Source of the DNA: an uncultured Trueperaceae bacterium
GTDB taxonomy: Bacteria > Deinococcota > Deinococci > Deinococcales > Trueperaceae
DNA: 5,612 bases
Assembly (NCBI GenBank): GCA_937911855.1
Contig: CALDPK010000011.1
Span: 1 to 5,612, forward strand
Reading direction: 5' to 3'
In this document: positions 1 through 5,114 of the stretch, one piece after another
Numbering within the stretch: the stretch's first letter is position 1
Layout of the letters: each line of letters starts with the position of its first letter
The notes under the pieces: model-generated
The model's input: only the letters and a program-made list of their open reading frames with translations
What the model was told of the DNA's origin: nothing
The model's database searches: none
Position numbers and translations under genes: made by a program

Positions 1-1821
1 GGGACGGGCGAGCAGGTTACGCACACTTACAACCAGAGTGGCACCTTCACCGTCAATCTGACAGTTACTGGTGACGACGGACTCACCGGGACCACAACAG
101 TACAGGCAGCACCCGTGAACCTGCCTCCGACCGCGGTCATCCGGGAGTTTTCCAGCGACACCGACGAGTACGGCTGGTCTGAGGTGTGGCTGTGGAGCGA
201 TTCTTTCGACGAGCCAGGTGGTTCAATCAGCAGACACGTCTGGGAGTACGAAGGCAGCGAATTGGAAGGCCGCGACTATCGGGGCTACCTCAATGGGCCG
301 GGTCCGCACGAGATTACGTTGACTGTCTGGGACAACGAAGGTGCGTCGGATTCGGCGGCGTTCGTCCTTGCTGTCCCCACCGTACTTCAGGTGGACATTG
401 TTGAGACGACGCTGTACCTGGATCCTGATGATACGAGGCAGTTGACTGCGAACGTGAGTACGATCGGCGGAGCAACCGAGGAAGTCACCTGGTCCAGCAG
501 TGATCCCGGAATCGTCAGCGTGGATGACGCTGGGCGCATATCGGTGCATGGGCGAGGGCACGTGATCATCACTGCCAAGAGTAAGCATGTGAGCAGCAGC
601 CCGGAAGATTGGCGCCTGCGGGACACCATGCTGGTGGCCTCAGCTGGCCCGGTGCCAGAGGTGATCAGTTTGGGCACCGCACACCGCGAGGTAATTCAGG
701 ATGTAGCAGTTGATGCTTCTGGCAACATCTACCTGACCGGCACAGTCAGTGGTGGGGACCCGGCCAGTGGTTTTCCCGACGCCGAAATGGAGGACATGCT
801 GCTCATCAAACTGGACGCGCTGGGCAACGAACTGTGGCGTCGTTCATTCGGCACAGCCAACAACGACCAGGCTAATTCGCTGGCAGTGAATCAGGTCACT
901 GGTGCCATAACTCTGGTTGGCAGATCCGAAGGCCATATTGGAGGCGACGCCCACGTCGGCGCCGCCGACGCCGTGATTGTCAATGTGGCAGCAGACGGGA
1001 ACGTGCATTGGACCCGGCAGTTCGGAACCCCCGGAAGTGACGTCGCAGCTGCTGTTGTGCTGGATTCGGCTGGTAATGTGTACACCACCGGCACTTTGAA
1101 CGAGTCGAGTCGTGACTGCACACAAGGTTGCAGTGTGGCTTTCATGTCCAAGCATTCTCCGACCGGTGATCTGCTTTGGTATAAGACATTGGGCTCGGGA
1201 AACCGCAATGCGATGGGAGTCGGTCTTGCGCTGGATCATAGCGGCGACGTAGTGGTTACAGGCATGCACGAAGGCTACCTCGGGCAGCTTGCAGGCCCGG
1301 TGGATGCTTTCATCCAGACGCTTGACGGCACGACCGGGACGGAGTTGAGCCTGCACCTGTTCGGAACACATCAGACTGACCGTGCTGAAACAGTCGTGGT
1401 TGAACAAGATGGCCGCTACCTGTGGCTGGGTGGCGACAACAGCGGTGCAGAACCCACATACATCGATACTAGAGTCAGGCGGCTTGACGCAAACTCGGGT
1501 GCCATCTCCCTGGATCGGCACTATTACCCGACTGGCCTGGACCGCCATGTTGCAGGAGATTTGATACCACTCGGCTCCCAGGAATATGCCATGGGCGGGA
1601 TGCGTTGGACGCTGGCACGCATATTCGTAAGCGGTCATGCTGGCGCTGACTTCAACGAAAACTGGTACCAGGAGTACCAAGGCAGTGCCTGGGGAACCAC
1701 GTTAAGCGGAATGGTCGTCGCTCCGGACGGCCGCATCATAGTGGCCGGTCACGCGCTGAATGATGGCGACGGTCGAGGTGCGGCCAACACGGACCCGTTC
1801 CTGCTGTTCTTTCAGCCGTGA
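1..1821 (+). CDS. 3' part of a secreted PKD / BIG2 / SBBP beta-propeller protein (5' end outside window)
   Basis: The frame is open from base 1 to the TGA at 1819-1821, giving 606 visible residues. The first 38, with the PKD-like signature HTYNQSGTFTVNLTV, lie before the GTG at 115, so that codon is internal and the true start is upstream of the window. Domains in visible numbering: PKD tail 1-35; second PKD-like domain about 39-127 (NLPPTAVI, ITLTVWDNEG); BIG2-type Ig domain about 128-214 (TWSSSDPGIVSVDDAGRISV); SBBP-type repeats about 219-606, with recurring units such as DASGNIYLTG and LWRRSFGT. I count seven blades. The only two cysteines seen (C373, C377, in DCTQGC) could form a disulfide, which fits export. 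Such proteins are usually secreted or cell-surface and adhesive or binding in role. No catalytic motif is visible, and the ligand and any N-terminal enzyme domain cannot be known from here. Confidence is high for the architecture, low for function. Confidence 0.85.
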   Translation, partial: GTGEQVTHTYNQSGTFTVNLTVTGDDGLTGTTTVQAAPVNLPPTAVIREFSSDTDEYGWSEVWLWSDSFDEPGGSISRHVWEYEGSELEGRDYRGYLNGPGPHEITLTVWDNEGASDSAAFVLAVPTVLQVDIVETTLYLDPDDTRQLTANVSTIGGATEEVTWSSSDPGIVSVDDAGRISVHGRGHVIITAKSKHVSSSPEDWRLRDTMLVASAGPVPEVISLGTAHREVIQDVAVDASGNIYLTGTVSGGDPASGFPDAEMEDMLLIKLDALGNELWRRSFGTANNDQANSLAVNQVTGAITLVGRSEGHIGGDAHVGAADAVIVNVAADGNVHWTRQFGTPGSDVAAAVVLDSAGNVYTTGTLNESSRDCTQGCSVAFMSKHSPTGDLLWYKTLGSGNRNAMGVGLALDHSGDVVVTGMHEGYLGQLAGPVDAFIQTLDGTTGTELSLHLFGTHQTDRAETVVVEQDGRYLWLGGDNSGAEPTYIDTRVRRLDANSGAISLDRHYYPTGLDRHVAGDLIPLGSQEYAMGGMRWTLARIFVSGHAGADFNENWYQEYQGSAWGTTLSGMVVAPDGRIIVAGHALNDGDGRGAANTDPFLLFFQP

Positions 1822-1837
1822 TTCAGTCTGGACTGAA
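1822..1837 (+). terminator. Short perfect inverted repeat directly after the propeller gene stop, possible weak terminator
   Basis: TTCAGTC-TG-GACTGAA begins one base after the TGA. It folds as a 6-bp stem with a 4-nt loop. The stem is AT-containing and no T-run follows (GGAGAAG), so as an intrinsic terminator it is weak. It may only protect the 3' end. Confidence 0.25.
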
Positions 1838-1914
1838 GGAGAAGTTTGGCTGGAGCAAATCGGGCCTTGAATCGAGAGGGGCCGGCACTGCGGTACTAAG
1901 GCGTGACGCACCCA

Positions 1915-1940
1915 TTGATCAACGGCGATGCTGATATAAT
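1915..1940 (+). promoter_or_regulatory. Extended -10 sigma-70-type promoter
   Basis: TGATATAAT at 1932-1940 is a perfect extended -10 (TG, one base, then the consensus TATAAT). The best -35-like hexamer, TTGATC at 1915-1920, is only 14 bases upstream. Normal spacing gives the poorer CCATTG, so the element probably works as an extended -10 promoter. The predicted start is near 1945-1947, directly upstream of the stem-loop series. It is over 500 bases from the next large gene and has hairpins in between, which suggests a short transcript. Confidence 0.5.
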
Positions 1941-1945
1941 GCAAA

Positions 1946-2069
1946 GCCTAGCAAGGAAACAAATGCGTTGGATGTAACAGCCGGGTGTTACCGGCCGATT
2001 TCGGCCGGCGACCAGCGCCAGCCTGCTGAGTGTAAGAGCATCCTCCCGCACCCCAGCGGGAGGATTTGT
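1946..2069 (+). ncRNA. Candidate structured small RNA, about 125 nt, family not recognised
   Basis: Between the extended -10 promoter and a terminator-like hairpin lie two more stem-loops. One is GTAACA / TGTTAC at 1974-1991 with a GCCGGG loop. The other is CCGGCCGA-TT-TCGGCCGG at 1991-2008; the two share base 1991, so they compete at that position. Two short GGA-containing stretches (AAGGAAA near 1953, TTGGATG near 1968) are single-stranded in this fold, and a third GGA lies in the terminal stem. A tiny ORF, ATG at 1962 with four codons before TAA, follows AAGGAA, so a minimal leader peptide is an alternative. It does not look like 4.5S, 6S, tmRNA or RNase P RNA. It is inferred from promoter, structure and terminator only; conservation was not tested. 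Confidence 0.35.
2040..2069 (+). terminator. GC-rich hairpin, likely intrinsic terminator of the candidate RNA
   Basis: ATCCTCCCGC and GCGGGAGGAT (2040-2049 and 2056-2065) form a perfect 10-bp stem around the loop ACCCCA. The tail is TTTGTAGTAG counted from base 2065, so the stem is strong but the T-run is short and interrupted. Termination is likely but may be incomplete. Confidence 0.5.
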
Positions 2070-2078
2070 AGTAGTCCG

Positions 2079-2114
2079 TTGACTAAAAACCCGTTCATTT
2101 CACTGTGCTAAGGT
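2079..2114 (+). promoter_or_regulatory. Possible second promoter (good -35 box, weak -10)
   Basis: TTGACT at 2079-2084 matches five of six -35 consensus bases and follows the terminator-like hairpin. No good -10 lies at 16-18 bases: the sequence there is CACTGTG. A TGCTAAGGT element at 2106-2114 resembles an extended -10 but is too far from the -35 box. If active, it would transcribe the 24-codon ORF and possibly the esterase gene. Confidence 0.25.
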
Positions 2115-2182
2115 GCGGCAGGTTGGCGAAATACCCTCTGCTGACAGTGCTGGGTAGTGGCCGCTAGAAGAGGAGACCCAGA

Positions 2183-2257
2183 ATGAATCGTATTGCAATA
2201 GCGCCATGTTTGTTTCAGCGGTTCGCCATACTCTGGCCCTGGTCATCGTCGCTGTAG
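2183..2257 (+). CDS. Possible 24-aa leader peptide or remnant of a gene start
   Basis: ATG at 2183 is preceded by AGGAG at 2171-2175 with 7 bases between, the best Shine-Dalgarno in the intergenic region, and the frame closes at TAG 2255-2257. The peptide starts MNRIAIAPCLFQRF and is mostly hydrophobic with a basic residue near the start, like a truncated signal peptide. An overlapping 35-codon ORF (ATG 2206 to TGA 2311-2313, with TLALVIVAV) has no ribosome site of its own. Two readings are open: a leader peptide affecting the downstream esterase gene, or the first codons of a decayed gene. It resembles no protein I recognise. Confidence 0.25.
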   Translation: MNRIAIAPCLFQRFAILWPWSSSL

Positions 2258-2408
2258 AACAGACTGGGATCGCCTGGCTGCGGGATACCTCACCCGTGGT
2301 CGGTGTCGCGTGAGTGGCTTCACAGTTTGCCTTGGCCGTGCGTTTCGGATAACGATTGGGACACCGCACAGCAGCTGACGACCCATGCCCAGTCTGACCC
2401 ATTCAAGA

Positions 2409-2426
2409 CTGCCTCCCCGGAGGCAG
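2409..2426 (+). promoter_or_regulatory. Perfect palindrome in the 5' leader of the esterase gene
   Basis: CTGCCTCC-CC-GGAGGCAG is an 18-nt perfect inverted repeat ending 23 bases before the ATG at 2450. In RNA it makes a stable 7-8 bp hairpin. Its left arm contains CCTCC (2412-2416), complementary both to its own right arm and to the real Shine-Dalgarno GGAGG at 2441-2445, so two exclusive pairings are possible. It could equally be a protein-binding operator. No T-run follows, so it is not an intrinsic terminator. Confidence 0.35.
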
Positions 2427-2449
2427 CTGCGTATCCGACTGGAGGATCA

Positions 2450-4399
2450 ATGAAAATCAATCATATCGCTGGATTTGCCTTCTTCACGGCGTTCGCCGCA
2501 GTACAGCCTGTTCAGGCGGGCGACATATCCGCGGATGCCGCAGAACTCTTCCAAAAGGCAGTCGCCGCTCACGGCGGAGAAGCCTTCGAGCAGGTGGCGG
2601 GCTATCAGGATGAAGGCTCGATGTTCACGTTCGACGCCATGGGCGAGGTGGCCCAGGAGAGCGTCGTCCGGTCGTTCGTGGATTACGAGAACGGCCGTGT
2701 GCGCTCGGAAATCCTGCAAGATGGGCAAGTATTCCTCATTCAGCAGGCAGGGCCAGATGGTGGTTACGCCTGGAACGTGATGGCAGGGGAACTACCAGTC
2801 ACGCCTGGCGAAGCCGATGAACTGCTGTTGGCTTTGAGCACCGGCATCCACGGTCTCATCGCCGGTCTGGACGACGCGGACAGCGCGACCGTGCTGGGCG
2901 AAATGAGTTTCGGCGGTGCGGATGGCATCGGACTCGAGGTCACCCGTGACGGCAGGATTGTCGTGCTGCTTGTGGACGAAGCCGGCATGCTGGTCGGCGA
3001 CAGCTATGAATCATCACAGCTTGGGACCGTTCAGACTGTCTATACGGATTATGAAACGGTGGACGGGATCCTCGTACCGAGCGCATACGAGGTGTACGGC
3101 TTCGGCATGAAACTCATGGCCGGCGAACTGACGCGCATCGAGTTCGCCACCGAGATCGATGAATCACTGTTCGGGACGGAACCCTCTTCAGCAGGTGCAG
3201 AGGTCAGCGCCGAGACGCTTGAATGGCTGGCGGACAACGTCGTGCCGTTCGACAGCGTTGAGGCCGGCAGCGGCTTCGCTGACCTGGAGGATTTTGGCAC
3301 CATGGTCGGTGACGCCCGCGTCGTGGCACTTGGCGAGCAGACGCACGGCACGGCCGAGTTCTTCACCATGAAACATCGCCTGCTCGAGTACCTGGTGGAG
3401 GAGAAGGGCTTCACGATTTTCGCTATAGAGGCGAACCTGCCCGAGGCCTTCCTCATTGACGATTACATCAAGTCAGGCGAAGGAGACAGCCAGGGACTGC
3501 TCGAGGGCCTTTATTTCTGGACGTGGTACACGCAGGAAGTGTTGGACATGATCGAGTGGATGCGCGATTACAACCAGACGGCAGACAATCCGGTCCACTT
3601 CGTGGGCTTCGACATGCAGTTCCCGAACGTTGCCACTGCCGAGTTGCGCAGCTTCCTGGCCGAAGCTGACCCCGAATACCTGTTGGAAATCGAGCCGGTG
3701 CTCACCGCGCTGGAGCAGGCGTTCTCGCTGACCTCGGTACCCGAGCCGCTGACTACGGAGCAGATCGAGGATGTTGCCGACATCGCCACGGAGCTGGCTG
3801 AGCGGAGAGATCATTATGCGGTGACTGCCGATGATCAAACCGTCGACCGAGCTCTGCAGTTCGCGCGAATCGCAGCTCAGGCTGCCGGGTTGATGGGAGG
3901 CAACGTGGCCTTCCGGGATGCGGCAATGGCAGAGAACGTGGAGTGGCTGCTTGAGCAGTACCCGGGCGAGAAGATGGTGATCTGGGCGCACAACGGTCAC
4001 GTGGCGGAAAGCGACGGCTGGATGGGCGGACAACTCGACGATGCTCTCGGGGACGATTACTTCTCCGTGGCCTTCTCGTTCTATGAGGGCGAGTACCGTG
4101 CAGTTAATACCGAGACGGGGACCGTCGCGGTCAATACGGCCGAGCCAGCGCTGGACGGCAGTGTGGACGGTGTGTTCAACTCCGTTGGTCCTGAGCGTCT
4201 CTTCCTCGACCTGCGTGAGGTTGCAGGCACGCCGGCTGAGACGTGGCTCGCTGAGGAGCGTTTGTTCCGCAGCATCGGTGCACTTGCGGTGCCGGCCAGC
4301 GCCAGTTTCGCCCCCACTAACCTTTCTGAAGACTTCGACGCGGTCATTTTCATTCGTGAATCGACCGCGTCCGACCTGTTGGAGCCAATCGTTCAGTAG
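2450..4399 (+). CDS. Exported LolA-like / erythromycin esterase family fusion protein
   Basis: This 649-aa protein starts at ATG 2450, chosen because GGAGG lies 4 bases upstream and a clear signal peptide begins there (MKINHIAG, hydrophobic core, likely cleavage after VQA at residue 23). A GTG at 2303 in the same frame would bury that signal peptide. Residues about 30-242 resemble the LolA/LolB-like fold common in exported proteins (GSMFTFDAMGE; YETVDGILVPSAYEVYGFGMK). Residues about 253-649 are a full-length erythromycin esterase domain: ALGEQTHG (E296, H299), FAIEAN (E327), FWTWYTQEVLDMIEWMRDYN from 356, HFVGFDMQ 383-390, and IWAHNGHV (H514, H517). The E-x-x-H and the 28-residue gap from H299 to E327 match the EreB catalytic pattern. 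Known Ere enzymes open the macrolide lactone by hydrolysis, but most chromosomal family members have unknown substrates, so resistance is not implied. The mature protein should be periplasmic or secreted. Confidence 0.9.
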   Translation: MKINHIAGFAFFTAFAAVQPVQAGDISADAAELFQKAVAAHGGEAFEQVAGYQDEGSMFTFDAMGEVAQESVVRSFVDYENGRVRSEILQDGQVFLIQQAGPDGGYAWNVMAGELPVTPGEADELLLALSTGIHGLIAGLDDADSATVLGEMSFGGADGIGLEVTRDGRIVVLLVDEAGMLVGDSYESSQLGTVQTVYTDYETVDGILVPSAYEVYGFGMKLMAGELTRIEFATEIDESLFGTEPSSAGAEVSAETLEWLADNVVPFDSVEAGSGFADLEDFGTMVGDARVVALGEQTHGTAEFFTMKHRLLEYLVEEKGFTIFAIEANLPEAFLIDDYIKSGEGDSQGLLEGLYFWTWYTQEVLDMIEWMRDYNQTADNPVHFVGFDMQFPNVATAELRSFLAEADPEYLLEIEPVLTALEQAFSLTSVPEPLTTEQIEDVADIATELAERRDHYAVTADDQTVDRALQFARIAAQAAGLMGGNVAFRDAAMAENVEWLLEQYPGEKMVIWAHNGHVAESDGWMGGQLDDALGDDYFSVAFSFYEGEYRAVNTETGTVAVNTAEPALDGSVDGVFNSVGPERLFLDLREVAGTPAETWLAEERLFRSIGALAVPASASFAPTNLSEDFDAVIFIRESTASDLLEPIVQ

Positions 4400-4566
4400 G
4401 GGCTAAGTAATGCCTGGCTGTCCACGGGCAGCCAGGCAAGATGATCTTCGATCTGCTCAGGCCAGCTGGGTGAGCTGGGCGCGAGACCCTCGTAGTCGGA
4501 CAGGCCTGAAGGAGCCTCGGTATGAGTAGCGCAATCACGAATTTCCTGACCAGGGGTCTTTACCAT
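4393..4566 (-). CDS. Possible 57-aa ORF overlapping the 3' end of the antitoxin gene
   Basis: On the minus strand, ATG at 4566-4564 opens a 57-codon frame ending at TGA 4395-4393. It overlaps the last 32 bases of the antitoxin gene in another frame and the last 7 bases of the esterase gene tail to tail. It sits where a toxin gene would be expected. The product (begins MVKTPGQEIRDC, later PSWPEQIEDHLAWLPVDS) has a protein-like composition but resembles no toxin I know, has no PIN motif, and has no clear Shine-Dalgarno. The hairpin at 4411-4438 lies inside its 3' part, which argues against translation. A competing frame starts with a GTG (4538) that overlaps the antitoxin stop and reads VIALLIPRLLQ; it is also not a recognisable toxin. 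Chance or a degraded toxin remnant is the likelier explanation. Confidence 0.2.
   Translation of the reverse strand: MVKTPGQEIRDCATHTEAPSGLSDYEGLAPSSPSWPEQIEDHLAWLPVDSQALLSPY
4411..4438. terminator. Hairpin after the esterase gene, possible shared terminator
   Basis: TGCCTGGCTG and CAGCCAGGCA form a perfect 10-bp stem around the 8-nt loop TCCACGGG, starting 11 bases after the TAG at 4397-4399. It lies between the plus-strand esterase gene and the minus-strand antitoxin gene, so it can act on both converging transcripts. Neither side has a proper T-run (AGATGATC on plus, TTACTTAG on minus), so termination may be inefficient or rely on other factors. Confidence 0.5.
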
Positions 4567-4795
4567 CAAGGTCAGCAGTAGATTCTTTGAGTTCCGCTGT
4601 CCAGTCGCTGGGCAATGGTGTAGCCCGCAGCAAGGCGAGGAATTGATCCGGAGTAACCGCTGCCGTGTGTGCGGGCGGCGTCAGCCGGACAATCTCACGG
4701 TTATAGCGCGTGATGATGCACGATTCGCCCTGCTCAACCTCAGCCAGAATTTTCGTAATATCCAGCCGCAGGGTGGCAACGGAAACCTTCTTCAT
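4535..4795 (-). CDS. Phd/YefM-family type II antitoxin
   Basis: The product is 86 aa when started at ATG 4795-4793. The frame can extend to a TTG at 4846, but the family's N-terminus aligns with MKKVSVATLR, so the ATG is preferred even though no clear Shine-Dalgarno precedes it. Residues 1-42 show the Phd/YefM DNA-binding fold pattern: VSVATLRLDITKILAEVEQG, then CIITRYNREIVRL, matching the common S-V-x-x-L-R ... L-x-x-V-x-x-G-E ... I-T-R-x-x-x-x-x-A/V-x-L layout. Residues 45-86 look like the flexible toxin-neutralising tail, and DPW near the end (80-82) is typical of antitoxins paired with VapC-type PIN toxins. Family members repress their own promoter and bind the toxin. No intact toxin follows, so this is an orphan here; the only toxin-like sequence is the decayed VapC fragment upstream at 4922-5100. 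Confidence 0.85.
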   Translation of the reverse strand: MKKVSVATLRLDITKILAEVEQGESCIITRYNREIVRLTPPAHTAAVTPDQFLALLRATPLPSDWTAELKESTADLDGKDPWSGNS

Positions 4796-4829
4796 GATGC
4801 TAGAGGGTAGCAGAACAGACTTTTCCTGA

Positions 4830-4840
4830 GCTGAGTCAGC
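4830..4840. promoter_or_regulatory. Small palindrome upstream of the antitoxin gene, possible operator
   Basis: GCTGA-G-TCAGC is a perfect 5-1-5 inverted repeat 35-45 bases upstream of the antitoxin ATG, next to a tandem CTGAGCTGAG. Phd/YefM proteins bind short palindromes in their own promoter, so the position suits autoregulation. The repeat is short and could be chance, and no convincing -10/-35 pair was found around it. Confidence 0.25.
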
Positions 4841-4890
4841 CTGCAATGGCCTGAACGGATTTCGAGTAATCTCGGCGAACGCAGTACTTT

Positions 4891-5100
4891 TCAGGCTGGG
4901 CGGGCGCGGCTTTCTAGAATTCTACGGCGGTGGGAGCAGGCGTATCCGGGTACGTTCTGGAATGGCTTGCGGTTGTGCGTCGCCAAGTTGAGGTCGTGAC
5001 AACGGGCGGTTCCTGCTACCAAGAAGCCCCGTAGCGCGATCAATGTGCCGGCTGCGAGGCATTCTGCCTGTAGGCGTGCCAGCCCTTGGCTGTAGCGCAG
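4891..5100 (-). pseudogene. Truncated, frameshifted VapC-like PIN-domain toxin remnant
   Basis: Read on the minus strand from about 5100, the sequence gives LRYSQGLARLQAECLAAG, then GFLVAGTARCHDLNLATHN and PFQNVPG. This matches the C-terminal half of VapC/FitB-type PIN toxins (usual pattern: Y-x-x-L-x-x-x-x-R-x-x-G ... D-x-x-I-A-A-T-A-x-x-H-x-L-x-L-A-T-R-N-x-x-x-F). Three signs of decay are visible. The N-terminal half with the first acidic residues is missing. The acidic residue before the I-A-A-T-A motif reads LRGFLVAG, without an Asp. After VPG (about 4946) the current frame runs into unrelated residues to a TGA at 4893-4891, whereas dropping one base gives IRLLPPP and a TAG at 4924-4922, a typical VapC ending. 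The assignment rests on pattern memory, not a search. The N-terminal break lies close to the start of the divergent DinB-like gene. Confidence 0.6.
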
Positions 5101-5114
5101 TGTGAGATGGATGG

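Larger units (their letters stand above)
1822..2449. other. 628-base intergenic region with regulatory and RNA-like structure
   Basis: No ORF here resembles a known protein. The first part (1838-1910) shows nothing I can name. From about 1932 on there are an extended -10 promoter, consecutive stem-loops ending in a GC-rich hairpin at 2040-2065, a TTGACT box at 2079, a 24-codon ORF with a good Shine-Dalgarno at 2183, a 35-codon ORF at 2206-2313 without a ribosome site of its own, and a perfect palindrome at 2409-2426. These are listed separately. Confidence 0.6.

Noticed and set aside
115..117. GTG as the start of the PKD/SBBP gene
   Set aside because: The same frame is open back to base 1 and encodes a PKD-domain tail, so the GTG is an internal valine.
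844..1680. 278-codon open frame on the minus strand opposite the propeller repeats
   Set aside because: It lies entirely antisense to a well-supported coding frame, its translation is Cys/His-rich without a domain pattern, and no ribosome site was seen.
1974..2065. Integron attC-like site suggested by the nested inverted repeats
   Set aside because: The conserved core sites (RYYYAAC and GTTRRRY) are absent at the ends; the structure fits an RNA with a terminator better.
2345..2353. GATAAC as -10 of a promoter immediately upstream of the esterase gene
   Set aside because: The only -35-like partner (TTGCCT at 2327) is 15 bases away and both boxes are weak, so it is not distinguishable from chance.
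2303..2449. 49-residue N-terminal extension of the esterase starting at GTG 2303
   Set aside because: It would place the signal peptide inside the protein, has no Shine-Dalgarno, and the sequence does not look like a leader; ATG 2450 has GGAGG just upstream.
3473..4033. 186-codon minus-strand frame inside the esterase gene
   Set aside because: It is antisense to the most conserved part of the esterase domain and shows no protein family pattern.
4350..4538. 62-codon frame starting with VIALLIPRLL, taken for the start of a PIN toxin
   Set aside because: The expected first Asp of a PIN domain and everything after the first ten residues are missing, and the frame runs into the esterase gene; the resemblance is too short.
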